DNA of 64,000 bases from an uncultured bacterium (GTDB lineage: Bacteria > Verrucomicrobiota > Lentisphaeria > Victivallales > UBA1829): the NCBI GenBank assembly GCA_902762495.1, contig CACWOL010000033.1, positions 1 to 64,000 on the forward strand, written 5' to 3'. Positions 52,926-61,814 of the stretch are shown here, piece by piece. A program made the position numbers and the translations under genes. Below the pieces are notes generated by a model. It did no database searches. It was given only the letters and a program-made list of their open reading frames with translations, and had not been told where the DNA came from. Position 1 is the stretch's first letter; the number at the start of each line of letters is the position of its first letter.

Positions 52926-54090
52926 GGGCGAAGTACGCGGCGTTGCGGAGGCGGTGGAAGATGTGGGAATTGTCCTGCGGGGACTGGTTCTGCGCCATGA
53001 AGAGGACGGCGATCTGATTCTTGAGGTCGAGCGAGAAGTTCGTCTCCAGCCAGCCGCCCCAGCCGAACGAGCCGACGGCGTCTGTGGTGGAGGAGCACCC
53101 GCCGAAGGTTTTCATGAAGAGGAAATTGCCGTAGTTCTGAGCGGGGAGGTCCTGCCAGGTGAACGTGCGCGCCTGGTGCGGCGTGAGCTGGGGGGAGATG
53201 AGGTAGTCGAACCCGGCGGCGGAGAGGAATTTGTGTCCGTTGTATTTGCCGCGGTTCATGAGCATCTTCACGAACTCGGCGTAGTCGCCGATGGTGGAGA
53301 CGAGGCCCGCGCCGCCGGACTCGAACGCGGTGTCCTCGCGGTAGGCGTTCAGCCCGAGGTGCCAGTCGGTGTAGCCGAAGGGTTTGCGCGTGTGGTCGCG
53401 GTGGTCGTAGGCGGTGGCGAGGCGGGCGCGCTTGTCGGCGGGGACGATGAATCCGGTGTCCTTCATGCCGAGCGGGCCGAAGATCTCGTCCTGGAGGTAT
53501 TGCCCGAAGCGTTTCCCGGCGGCGATCTCGATGACCGCGCCCATCACGTCGGCGGAGTAGCCGTACGCCCAGCGGTCGCCGGGTTTGAACGCGAGGCGGC
53601 AGCCGCCGAGCTTGTTCGCAAACTCGACCGTGGAGAGCTGGACGCCCTGCTTGCGGAGGTCCTCCATCTCGCGCACGACTAGCGCGACGTCCGGCGAGCA
53701 GTCGGGATAGAGCAGCCCGGAGGTCATGTTCAGGAGGTCGGCGACGTACATCGGGCGGTCGCTGACGACCGCGAGGCCCTGTCCGAACTCGGTGTCGTAG
53801 CGCTGGTTCGCGAATCCCGGCAGGAAGCGCGCGACCATGGCGCGGGGCGACAGCACGCCGCGGTCGATGTTCATGACGGCGGCGGTCCCGGTGATCGGCT
53901 TCGACTGCGAATAGATGCGGAAGATGGTGTCGCGGGCGATCTTCCTGCCGGATTCGACGTCGGCGTAGCCGCATTCCGTGTAGTAGATCTCCTCGCCCTT
54001 GTGGATGACCATGACGGACGCGCCGGCGTATTCGCCGCGGTCGACGGATTCGTTGAGCAGACCGGAGAGGCGGTTGAGTTCGGGATTCAT
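52918..54090 (-). CDS. beta-lactamase-family (class C-like) serine hydrolase
   Basis: A 390-residue DD-peptidase-fold hydrolase. The SxxK motif is SQSK (61-64), with the Tyr of YGYS (about 174-177) as the YxS/N motif. HTF-type third-box residues are less clear. The protein starts without a signal peptide, so it is more likely an esterase or cytosolic peptidase of family S12/EstB than a secreted beta-lactamase. It is the last gene of a minus-strand group, 59 nt after the acyl-ACP thioesterase. Its tail overlaps the convergent hypothetical gene by 8 nt. Confidence 0.84.
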   Translation of the reverse strand: MNPELNRLSGLLNESVDRGEYAGASVMVIHKGEEIYYTECGYADVESGRKIARDTIFRIYSQSKPITGTAAVMNIDRGVLSPRAMVARFLPGFANQRYDTEFGQGLAVVSDRPMYVADLLNMTSGLLYPDCSPDVALVVREMEDLRKQGVQLSTVEFANKLGGCRLAFKPGDRWAYGYSADVMGAVIEIAAGKRFGQYLQDEIFGPLGMKDTGFIVPADKRARLATAYDHRDHTRKPFGYTDWHLGLNAYREDTAFESGGAGLVSTIGDYAEFVKMLMNRGKYNGHKFLSAAGFDYLISPQLTPHQARTFTWQDLPAQNYGNFLFMKTFGGCSSTTDAVGSFGWGGWLETNFSLDLKNQIAVLFMAQNQSPQDNSHIFHRLRNAAYFALT

Positions 54091-54149
54091 GCTGTGTCTC
54101 TTGTGGAATATGGGAAAATGAATTGTTTGATTCTGAACGTGGGCTGAGG

Positions 54150-54983
54150 TTACTTTTCGGCAATTTCCATGGGGGCGAACGTGCCGTCGCAGGCGAAGAC
54201 GTTCTTGCCGTCCGGGGTGTGGCCGACCGCGCGGAAGTTGGAACCGTCGTGTTCGCCGGTGGTGACGATGGATTCGCCGAGGCGGAGTGCGAAGTTGAAG
54301 TTGACGCGGATGGAGTTCACGCGGACGGGATAGCCGAGTTTCGCGGCGAGCCAGTCCTGCGCGAACATCGGGTAATGCGCGTTGTTCACGTGGTTGTTGT
54401 AGTCGATCTTGGACTGGCCGATGTCGGTGCGGACGGGATCGGAGCCGGGCGCGGGGTCGAGCTTGCCCCAGTCCTCGAAGAAGATGGGCTTGTCGGGGTT
54501 CGAGGGGAACGTGCCGGTGACGTCGTCGGGGCAGACGGGGCGGAGGTTGGCGAGCTTCAGCATGAGCCAGTAGCTGCTGGCTGTGGCGATGCGCTGCCCG
54601 GTGGCGGGATCGGTCAGCTCGAACTGGCGCATGGCGAAGAGGCGGTGGACGCCGCTGGGCCAGGTCTTCAGGCGCACGGAGTCAGCGCGCGGGGGCAGGG
54701 CGTCGAACTTGATCATGAGGCGGGAGAGGACCCAGGTGATGCCGAGGCGGCGCAGGTCGTGGATGCCGACGCCGAGGATTTCGGCGTGCGCGCCCGCGAT
54801 GTCCTGCATCAGGTCGAACGCCGCGCCGAGGCGCAGGCGGCCGTCCGGGCCGATGGCGTGGAGCTGGGTGGGGTATTCACGGGTGATGCTGGCGGGCTTG
54901 CCGTCGAAATACGGGTTGCCGTTGTGGATCACGTCGGCGGAGTTTTCAGGCGTATTGAGAGAGCCGGGTGCGGTTGAACTCAT
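54150..54983 (-). CDS. acyl-ACP thioesterase
   Basis: A 277-residue double-hotdog enzyme (PF01643 type) releasing free fatty acids from acyl-ACP. ITREYPTQLHAI starts the first hotdog; GVGIHDLRRLGITWVLSRLMIKF is typical, and DYNNHVNNAHYPMF (about 191-204) carries the conserved Asn-His pair of the catalytic site in the second hotdog. AAAGGAAA lies about 10 nt upstream. The start overlaps the DUF302 gene stop by 4 nt. It belongs with DUF302, SrkA and an RdgC-like gene in one directon, away from the fab genes at 30-34 kb. Confidence 0.88.
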   Translation of the reverse strand: MSSTAPGSLNTPENSADVIHNGNPYFDGKPASITREYPTQLHAIGPDGRLRLGAAFDLMQDIAGAHAEILGVGIHDLRRLGITWVLSRLMIKFDALPPRADSVRLKTWPSGVHRLFAMRQFELTDPATGQRIATASSYWLMLKLANLRPVCPDDVTGTFPSNPDKPIFFEDWGKLDPAPGSDPVRTDIGQSKIDYNNHVNNAHYPMFAQDWLAAKLGYPVRVNSIRVNFNFALRLGESIVTTGEHDGSNFRAVGHTPDGKNVFACDGTFAPMEIAEK

Positions 54984-55549
54984 GGTTCGGTTTCCTTTCG
55001 TTGAGCTTTTTCTTTGCGGATGCCGTCGGCGAGGAGCGAGATCAGCGCCTCCTGTTCCGGGGCGATGCCGGACCGCAGGACTTTGCGCGCGTTCCCGCCG
55101 TAAATCATGCCGAGGAGCGAGGTGTTCAGTCGTGACACAACGGCGTGTCCGGTGCCGGGATCATTGGTGATGCTGACCGTGCAGGGGACGAGGGCGGGCA
55201 GGACGAGGCCGCGGTCCGGGTCGTCCATGAGGCCGCGCGCGTAGGTGCGGTTGCAGAGTTTCCAGTTGTAGAGGGCGCGTCCGTCCGAGGGCAGGGGCAG
55301 GGAGCATGCCTCGCGCGAGGATTTCCAGCCGGATTCCGCGGGCACGGCGTTCTCGAACGCGTCGTCGAAATCGTCGGCGGTGATGCCGGGGAATTCGTAG
55401 GAGACGATGAGGTTATGGCGGAGATAGAGGAATCCGGCGCAGAACATGGCGGCGGCTCCGGCGATCGCGCCGAGGAGGAACGCCGCGAGCACGGGATTCT
55501 TTTTGCAGAAGCATTTCTGAGCTGGTTTCTGTTCGGTCAGCGATTCCAT
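54980..55549 (-). CDS. DUF302-family membrane-anchored protein
   Basis: A 189-residue protein. One N-terminal span (about 20-45) follows a short Cys-containing cytoplasmic head (KCFCKK). The rest (about 50-175) resembles the DUF302 fold, with LCNRTYARGL, LVLPALVPCTVSI and AVVSRLNT in the expected order. No enzyme activity is known. The start at 55549 lies inside the srkA 3' end (13-nt overlap), and its stop overlaps the thioesterase start as ATGA, so the three proteins are translationally coupled. Confidence 0.72.
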   Translation of the reverse strand: MESLTEQKPAQKCFCKKNPVLAAFLLGAIAGAAAMFCAGFLYLRHNLIVSYEFPGITADDFDDAFENAVPAESGWKSSREACSLPLPSDGRALYNWKLCNRTYARGLMDDPDRGLVLPALVPCTVSITNDPGTGHAVVSRLNTSLLGMIYGGNARKVLRSGIAPEQEALISLLADGIRKEKAQRKETEP

Positions 55550-56562
55550 GAATAGTCCTTTCCATCCAGCGCGCGCCGGATGTTTTCGAGCTGAATGCGG
55601 AAGTCGGCGGTTTCGCGGCGCCAGAACTCGCGCGTGCCCCAGTCGGGGTACTGCCTGCGGAATCCGGCGTCGCCGGACTGCACGGCGCACCAGGAGAGGA
55701 AGTGCATCATGCGCATGGCGCGGAGGGGTTCGACGAGGCGGAGCGAGGCGCGGTCGAACGGACGGAAGACCTCGTAGGCGGCGAGGATCACGTCGAGCTC
55801 GCGTTTGGATTCGGAGAGCGTGCCGGGGAGCAGCAGCCAGAGGTCCTGCACGGGCGGCCCGGCGACCATGTCGTCGAAGTCGATCGCCATGAGCCCGGTG
55901 CCGGGACGGTCGAGCACGTTCGCGCGGTGGAAGTCGCCGTGAATGCGGATCATGGCATCGTCCGGCGGATAGACCGCCTCCGCCAGGTCGAGGATGGCGT
56001 CGCAGAGGTCGATCAATTCCTGTTCGCACGAGGGATCGACCGCGCCGGATTCGAAGATGCGGCGCATGGCGGCCTCGGCGAAGCTCGCGGGCGTCATGCG
56101 AAGCCGGTGAGGAGCGGAGCGGCGTTCGCCGCAGGCGTGGATGCGTCCGAGCAGGGACCCGACGCGTTCGAGTGTTTCGTCCTGTTCGAGTTCGACCTCG
56201 CGGCCCCTCATGCGCGGGAAAATGGCGAAGAACACGCCGTCGAGCTCGCCGAGCGTGGAGTCCGTTTCGAGCTCGTAGGGCGGCACGACGGGTATCTCCT
56301 CGCCGTCGCAGTCCCACAGGAACTCGTGTTCCTCCAGGATCGCCTCGCGCGTCCAGCGTCCGGGGCGGTAGAACTTGACCACGAGGCGTTCGCCCGTGGC
56401 GGCCTCGATCTCGTACACGCGGTTGATGTAGCTGGGCAGGGCGGAGGCAAGCCCGGTCAGGCGGCACGCGAGGGCGTCCTCCAGCGCGGGCAGAAAATAC
56501 TCCGGCGTGATGCGGTCGAACGCGGCCGCACCGGATGATTCTCTGCCCCGCGGATGGTTCAT
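55537..56562 (-). CDS. srkA: stress-response serine/threonine kinase SrkA (YihE) family
   Basis: A 341-residue APH-fold kinase. It has INRVYEIEAATGERLVVKFYRP (about 46-67) with the ATP Lys, IHGDFHRANVL (about 212-222) as the catalytic loop with Asp, and AIDFDDM (about 231-237) as the metal motif. HGDFHRANVL and the preceding RYPP-like sequence fit YihE/SrkA better than aminoglycoside kinases. SrkA in E. coli protects cells from stress and lies beside dsbA; here the neighbours are RdgC-like and a DUF302/thioesterase pair. Confidence 0.84.
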   Translation of the reverse strand: MNHPRGRESSGAAAFDRITPEYFLPALEDALACRLTGLASALPSYINRVYEIEAATGERLVVKFYRPGRWTREAILEEHEFLWDCDGEEIPVVPPYELETDSTLGELDGVFFAIFPRMRGREVELEQDETLERVGSLLGRIHACGERRSAPHRLRMTPASFAEAAMRRIFESGAVDPSCEQELIDLCDAILDLAEAVYPPDDAMIRIHGDFHRANVLDRPGTGLMAIDFDDMVAGPPVQDLWLLLPGTLSESKRELDVILAAYEVFRPFDRASLRLVEPLRAMRMMHFLSWCAVQSGDAGFRRQYPDWGTREFWRRETADFRIQLENIRRALDGKDYSWNR

Positions 56563-56581
56563 GGGAGGCCCCGTTTTTTGT

Positions 56582-57718
56582 TCAGAGGGATTCGCGGTCG
56601 GCGACCCACTGGCGCATCGCCTTTTCGGTGGCGATGTTCTTTCCGTTCATGACGGCCGCGGCGAATTTCTTGAAATAGGCGTTGAAGACGGTGTGGAGGA
56701 TGTTCAGGTTGGAAACGCGTTCCTCGAAGGCGGATTCGCGTTCCATCTCCTCGCCGGTCGGGAGCTTCACGGAGCCGAACGTGAAGGCGTCGGCGTCGAA
56801 CGTGAACGACCACTTGTCGACCTCGGCGTCGCCGCCCTCGCGGGCGAAGGAGACGCGCGCCTTGCGGAGCTTCTTGCCGCTGGAAAGAGCGGCCTTTGCT
56901 TCGCCGGAGGCAAGCGGATTGCCGCGTTTGATGACACTTTCGCCGGATCCGGCGAGGTCGGGGTCCTTCGTTTTTCCGGGGGAATACGCGAGCGTGAGCG
57001 GACCTTCGATCACGAGCACGAAATCGCCGAGGTCGCCGACGGAGCAGCGGCCGCCGTTGACTTCAGATTCGTACCAAAGCCAGGTCAGGAAATCGCGTCC
57101 GGGCTGTGGTTCGTCCATGCCGGATGCGAGGTTGGTGAGCGTGAGCGGGGACAGGTCGGTCTCGTTCTTCTTCAGGAGCGTCACCATGAGCTCGTCGACG
57201 GAGATCGGCACGGGCTCGACGTCCAGGCCGAGCGCGCGGGTGAATTCCTGCACGAAAACGTCGAACTTCGCGAGGGAGGCCGCGCCGAAATACAGCACGT
57301 TCGCGGCGGTGTCGACCACGAACGGCACGGCGGAGATCGTGGGCACCATCTTCGGCATCAGGGATTCGATCGCCGCCTCCTTGATCATCTTCTTCTCCTT
57401 GCGCGGGACAAACTGACAGTCGTTCGCCTTTGTGTAGGCGAGTTCGTCGCGGCGGCAGACGGCGTTCAGGAGCTGGGACGGGACCTTACGTTCGGTCTTG
57501 CGGAGGTTCAGATAGGGGAATCCACCGCACATGGACGTGTTTTCGTCGATTATGTTCTCAAGGAGGTGACGTCCGCTGACCCAGCCGAGCACAGGCTCGT
57601 CTTTCACGTCGTCGAGCTTTCCTGCGGAATGCTTCGCGAAGAGTTCCAGGTAATTCTCCGGCATCGGGTTGCGGAGCGGGCAGATCATGAGGGAGATGCT
57701 TCCGGTTTCAAAAGACAT
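56582..57718 (-). CDS. rdgC: RdgC-like recombination-associated protein
   Basis: A 378-residue protein resembling RdgC, a ring-shaped DNA-binding protein that modulates RecA, though longer than the E. coli form (about 300). Matching features are GWVSG near residue 45, LLNAVCRRDELAYTKAND, then KKMIKEAAIESLMPKMVP and PFVVDTAANVLYFGAAS, with FVQEFTRALGLDVEPV. A C-terminal part follows. The similarity is pattern-level, so the family call is provisional. The start at 57718 has AAAGGA eight bases upstream and a promoter at 57789-57817. srkA starts 20 nt beyond its stop. Confidence 0.62.
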   Translation of the reverse strand: MSFETGSISLMICPLRNPMPENYLELFAKHSAGKLDDVKDEPVLGWVSGRHLLENIIDENTSMCGGFPYLNLRKTERKVPSQLLNAVCRRDELAYTKANDCQFVPRKEKKMIKEAAIESLMPKMVPTISAVPFVVDTAANVLYFGAASLAKFDVFVQEFTRALGLDVEPVPISVDELMVTLLKKNETDLSPLTLTNLASGMDEPQPGRDFLTWLWYESEVNGGRCSVGDLGDFVLVIEGPLTLAYSPGKTKDPDLAGSGESVIKRGNPLASGEAKAALSSGKKLRKARVSFAREGGDAEVDKWSFTFDADAFTFGSVKLPTGEEMERESAFEERVSNLNILHTVFNAYFKKFAAAVMNGKNIATEKAMRQWVADRESL

Positions 57719-57788
57719 GATGAATCCTTTCAATCTGATCGGCGGGCGTGGAAAACCTCGCCGTGGTGAGTAAAAAAACGAACAAAAT

Positions 57789-57817
57789 ACTGTATCACGG
57801 AATGGCATTTTTCGCAA
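57789..57817 (-). promoter_or_regulatory. promoter of the rdgC-srkA-DUF302-thioesterase unit
   Basis: Minus-strand TTGCGA (57812-57817), a 17-bp spacer and TACAGT (57789-57794) with an extended TGA. About 70 nt upstream of the start at 57718. Confidence 0.55.
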
Positions 57818-57928
57818 GTCCGAACCCGTTTTTATTTCGAAAAAAAAGGGGACGGGGCAATATGGCCGGATCGTCATGCCTGGCTTCCGGACGATCTGAC
57901 AACGTCAATCCCGTTTTAGGGGGAACGG

Positions 57929-59302
57929 TTATTTCGCGCCGTTGGAGAGCATGAACTTGCGGAGTTCGTGTTTGCCTCTGGCGAAGAAAAGCGGGGTCCT
58001 GCCGGATTCTGTCAGTTCGTTGATGTTAAGTCCCTTTGCAAGGAGGTACTTGATGACGTCGATGCTTCCGCCGTTGGCGGCGTAGTGCATGGCCGTCCAT
58101 CCTCGAGCGTCTTTTGCCGTATAGTCCATCTTTTTGCTGACAAGATATTTGATGACGTCCAGATGGTTCTTTCCCGCAGCATAATGCAGGGCAGTGGCTC
58201 CGTAAGCGTCCTTGTCAAGCAGGTCGGCGCCGTGTTCCGCGAGGTATTTGACGCATTCGAGATTGCCGTTTTCCGCAGCAAAATGAAGGACAGCTCTGCT
58301 GTGGATGGTGTCCTGTGCCTTGATGTCCGCACCATGATCGACCAGATACTGGAGAATGGCGATGTCGCCGTTCTGCGCCGCGAAATGAAGCGCGGTCATG
58401 CCGTCGGTATTTGCGGCGTCATTGACATCGCGGGGGAGAAGATCATTCGGGATGTTGTCAAGGTCAAGATTCTCTGTTTCTGTGTTTCTGCTCCCGGAAG
58501 CTGATGAACCGTTGTTTGCCATGGCATCGGCATACCGTTCGCCGCCGTCGTCGACCTCTTCTTCCTCCTCTTCCTCCTCATCCTCATCCTCAAGGGATTC
58601 AGGTGTTTTCAGACCAAGGGCTTTTTTCAGCGCGATGATGTGTTCCTCGTCGGAATCATAATAGAGTTTGTCCTGTCTGCGGCGCTGATCTTTGAGGTTT
58701 TCGACGAGCGCCCAGTTGATGGCTTTGATGCTGGCGCCGTGTTCGACCAGGAACTTGACTTCCTCCACGCCGGAGTACTTTGCCGCAAAATGGAGCGGCG
58801 TTTCTTTCTTTTTCGTAAGCTTGTTGGGATCGGCGCCGAGGTCGAGCAGCGATTTGACAAGATGCTCGTTACCGCTCATGGCGGCATAATGGATCGCGGC
58901 GCGGCCCTCATCGTCGGGGAGGTTGATCTCCGCGCCGCGCTTGATAAGCTCCTCGGCAAACTCCTTCTTTCCCTCACGGCAAACCGCGTGCAGGAGCGTC
59001 ATGCCGTCCGGATGCTTGATCCCGTAGTCGGCATTGCGGTCGAAGAGCCAGATCGCCTCATCGAAGAAACCGTTTGTGGCGAGGTACCATGTAAAAGTAT
59101 CGGGGCAGAAGGTGCAGTCGATTTTATCTCCGGATTCCTTTTCCGCGGCCATGATGCCGCGAAGCTCCTGCATTTCCGCTTCGCCGAACGTTTTGTTTTT
59201 TGCAAGCTTATCGAACTGGTCCTGCGGAGTCGGCTGCGGAGAAGCCGCGAAGAGAACCGAAGCCGTAAAAAGAATACAGGCAGAAAAAAAGGCTTTAAGC
59301 AT
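57929..59302 (-). CDS. exported ankyrin-repeat protein
   Basis: A 457-residue protein with a signal peptide (about 1-20, ending LFAAS). Eight or so ankyrin repeats lie in two blocks (about 80-205 and 290-450), recognisable by GMTALHFAAQNGD, GRAAIHYAAMSGN, GATALHYAAGKNH and similar. The blocks are separated by a very acidic segment (about 225-245) and a Ser/Asn linker. The ATG at 59302 is preferred because GGAG stands eight bases before it; a GTG nine bases upstream is possible. Extracytoplasmic ankyrin proteins usually bind other proteins; the partner is unknown. Confidence 0.85.
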   Translation of the reverse strand: MLKAFFSACILFTASVLFAASPQPTPQDQFDKLAKNKTFGEAEMQELRGIMAAEKESGDKIDCTFCPDTFTWYLATNGFFDEAIWLFDRNADYGIKHPDGMTLLHAVCREGKKEFAEELIKRGAEINLPDDEGRAAIHYAAMSGNEHLVKSLLDLGADPNKLTKKKETPLHFAAKYSGVEEVKFLVEHGASIKAINWALVENLKDQRRRQDKLYYDSDEEHIIALKKALGLKTPESLEDEDEEEEEEEEVDDGGERYADAMANNGSSASGSRNTETENLDLDNIPNDLLPRDVNDAANTDGMTALHFAAQNGDIAILQYLVDHGADIKAQDTIHSRAVLHFAAENGNLECVKYLAEHGADLLDKDAYGATALHYAAGKNHLDVIKYLVSKKMDYTAKDARGWTAMHYAANGGSIDVIKYLLAKGLNINELTESGRTPLFFARGKHELRKFMLSNGAK

Positions 59303-59340
59303 AATCAACACTCCTGTGCGATTTCTAAGAAATATACTAT

Positions 59341-59368
59341 ATTATACATCGTATAAAAAAAAAGTCAA
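59341..59368 (-). promoter_or_regulatory. strong promoter of the ankyrin gene
   Basis: Minus-strand TTGACT (59363-59368), a 16-bp spacer and a perfect TATAAT (59341-59346), about 35 nt before the start. The spacer includes eight consecutive T. Confidence 0.75.
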
Positions 59369-59518
59369 GTGAGAATCGGATAACTTCCGCCGTTTCGTGC
59401 GAAAAATCTTTGGACGAAAGCAAACGCTACGGCCCCGCGAACAAAACATCCGGGCCGCGGAAACGACGCGCGGACGGGGATTCCGCGAATATTTCCCTGA
59501 CTTTTGCGAGGGGCGGCC

Positions 59519-59546
59519 TTGACATTTTGTTTTTTTGCATTAAATT
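59519..59546 (+). promoter_or_regulatory. promoter of the PpiD-like gene operon
   Basis: Consensus TTGACA (59519-59524), a 16-bp spacer and TAAATT (59541-59546), about 50 nt before the ATG at 59599. Confidence 0.6.
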
Positions 59547-59598
59547 AATGTTTTGTATTTTCATCTGAAACAATGCACCAATAGAGGTCACCCAACCC

Positions 59599-61257
59599 AT
59601 GATCATTCAGAAAATGAACAACGTGCTGGTGAAGCACGGAAAAGTTACGTTTGCCATTTTTACCGGAGTCGTCATCGTCTCCTTTGTGTGGTTCTTCACG
59701 CCGGGCGTGGACGGATCGCTTCTGTTCGGCGGTAACGTCGGCATGAACTCCCAGTACGGAGCCGTGCTCGGACACAAGGTCACCTACGGCGACGTGAGCG
59801 ACGCCCGCCAGGTCGTTTCGATGGTCCGCGCAGCCACCTACGGGATGGCGCCGCACCGCGTGCAGTCGCCGGACGAGGACGCCTCGTTCCAGGCCGCTCT
59901 TCTGATCAAGGCCGCCGACGTCATGAACATCCAGGCCGGCGACAAGGAAGTCGCCGAAGTGATCCAGACCCTGCCTGCGTTCCAGGATGCGGACGGCAAG
60001 TTCTCGCAGGAGCTTTATCTCAAGTACAAAAATGAATGTCTCGCGCCCTCCGGACTCGGGTTCTCCGACCTCGAAAATGCGGTCCGCACCCTGATCCGGA
60101 TGCAGAAAGTGCCGATGGTGACGACCTCGAACGTGATCGTGTCCGACGACGAGGCGAAGTCCGGCGTCGAATCCCTTCTTCAGAAGATCACGTACCACAT
60201 GATCACGTTCGACCAGGAGGCGTTCGAGGATCAGGTGAAGCTCGAAGACGCCGAGATCAAGGATTTCTACACGGCCAATCCGGACCTCTTCATGAGCGAG
60301 CCGGAATCCGACGGCCTGCTCGCGTTCGCCGAATACACGGTGAAGAAGAGCGAGGTGTCCGAGGAACAGCTGAAGGATTATTACGAGCTCAGAAAGGGGC
60401 TCTTTGTCAAGGACGACGGCACGGAGAAGACGTTCGACGAGGCGAAGGAGGACATCCGCAAGGAACTTGAGACCACGATCGAGCGTGACGAGGCGGAATC
60501 GAAGATGCGTGCCTTCCACAATGCTTTCCGTGCCGCGATCAAGGCCGACAAGGCGGACGGCAACGATGTGGATCCTCAGAAGCGTTTCCGCGAAGAGGCC
60601 GAAAAGGCCGGCCTGAAGATTTCCGAGGTCAAAAACCTCACGTCCAAGACGTCGGCGGACGAAGATCTTCATATCGACAGCCAGCTCGTCAGTGCCGTCA
60701 CGATCCTGAAGAATGTCGGCTCCGACACGAATGTCCTGATCGGCGAACATGGCGCGTCCAAGTTCCTGCTGACCGCCCGCCGTCCGTCCGTGCTTCAGCC
60801 GTTCGACGATGTGAAGGACGTCGCGCAGAAGCGCCTCACCGCCCAGCGCGAATACGCCCTGGCGGAGGAAGCCGCCTCCCAGCTCGCGCTGAAGGTCATG
60901 GAGCTGAAGGATGCCCCCGCCGAGATCGAAGCGCTCGTGAAGTCCCTGAAAGGCACCTGGCACGCCGAGGACACGAAGACCCGTTACGATATCGAAGCCA
61001 ATCCGTATCTGCCGTGCGTGAACGAAATCCTTACCACCGACGTCGGCAAGCTTTCCTCTCCCGACAGACAGTTCGGATTCCCCACCTTTGTCTTCGTGAC
61101 CGCCCATACGCCCGCCGGGGCGGATGAGATCGCGGAAAAGAAGGAGACGCTCGAACGCGAGCTGAAATACCGCAAACAGGAAGTCGTGAGCCGCGGCATT
61201 CAGAACTGGGTTCTGGATTCTGCCCGGATCACCAACGGCAGACGGTATCAGGAATAA
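59599..61257 (+). CDS. PpiD/SurA-type membrane-anchored periplasmic chaperone
   Basis: A 552-residue protein with one N-terminal signal-anchor (about 17-37) and a large periplasmic part. Residues about 40-270 look like the SurA_N-type chaperone helices, with QVVSMVRAATYG and LPAFQDADGKFSQELYLKYKN, the pattern seen at the start of PpiD and SurA. A parvulin domain with clear catalytic residues is not evident, so it may be an inactive isomerase. The Lys/Glu-rich helical body suggests client binding. GAGG lies about 10 nt upstream. It is first in a group with ispF, RsmB, TatD and TcdA-like genes. Confidence 0.78.
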   Translation: MIIQKMNNVLVKHGKVTFAIFTGVVIVSFVWFFTPGVDGSLLFGGNVGMNSQYGAVLGHKVTYGDVSDARQVVSMVRAATYGMAPHRVQSPDEDASFQAALLIKAADVMNIQAGDKEVAEVIQTLPAFQDADGKFSQELYLKYKNECLAPSGLGFSDLENAVRTLIRMQKVPMVTTSNVIVSDDEAKSGVESLLQKITYHMITFDQEAFEDQVKLEDAEIKDFYTANPDLFMSEPESDGLLAFAEYTVKKSEVSEEQLKDYYELRKGLFVKDDGTEKTFDEAKEDIRKELETTIERDEAESKMRAFHNAFRAAIKADKADGNDVDPQKRFREEAEKAGLKISEVKNLTSKTSADEDLHIDSQLVSAVTILKNVGSDTNVLIGEHGASKFLLTARRPSVLQPFDDVKDVAQKRLTAQREYALAEEAASQLALKVMELKDAPAEIEALVKSLKGTWHAEDTKTRYDIEANPYLPCVNEILTTDVGKLSSPDRQFGFPTFVFVTAHTPAGADEIAEKKETLERELKYRKQEVVSRGIQNWVLDSARITNGRRYQE

Positions 61258-61298
61258 ACCAACCCTTTTTCCGCAGAAGCGAAGGAGACACGGATCCC

Positions 61299-61790
61299 AT
61301 GAAGGACATGCGAATCGGAATCGGCTACGACGTCCACCGTATGGCGCCGGAACGTGATTTGATGCTTTGCACCTGCCATATCCCGAACGAGACCGGCCTC
61401 GACGGCCACAGCGACGCCGACGCCCCGGTCCACGCCCTGATCGACGCCATGCTCGGCGCGCTCGCGCTCGGCGACATCGGACAGCACTACCCGGATGACG
61501 ATCCGCAGTATCTCGGCGCATCCGGGGAATCCCTGCTCCGGAAAACGCTCGCCCTGCCTGAATTCCAGGGGTGGCGGATCGGCAACGCCGACATCACGAT
61601 CATCGCGCAGAAACCGAAGCTCGCCCCGTACGTGCCGAAGATGCGGGAAGCTCTGGCCGCCGTCCTCGGCATCGGCGCCGACCATGTCTCCATCAAGGCG
61701 AAGACCGCCGAGGGGCTGGATTCCGTCGGTCATTGTCAGGCGATCGAGGCGCACGCCGCCGTGATCCTCTTCCCGAAGGACGAAAACTAA
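61299..61790 (+). CDS. ispF: 2-C-methyl-D-erythritol 2,4-cyclodiphosphate synthase
   Basis: A 163-residue trimeric enzyme of the MEP isoprenoid pathway, cyclising CDP-methylerythritol phosphate. Zinc ligands are Asp 11 and His 13 in GYDVH, and His 45 in APVHALID. GLDGHSDADAPVHALIDAMLGALALGDIG is the family signature (shown here by position 33-61 and key residues). KAKTAEGLD (about 133-141) is the C-terminal substrate motif. AGGAG-like sequence precedes the start. It sits 41 nt after the PpiD-like gene. No ispD is beside it. Confidence 0.95.
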   Translation: MKDMRIGIGYDVHRMAPERDLMLCTCHIPNETGLDGHSDADAPVHALIDAMLGALALGDIGQHYPDDDPQYLGASGESLLRKTLALPEFQGWRIGNADITIIAQKPKLAPYVPKMREALAAVLGIGADHVSIKAKTAEGLDSVGHCQAIEAHAAVILFPKDEN

Positions 61791-61814
61791 ATTTAACAGG
61801 AAAGGTCCGCCGTT

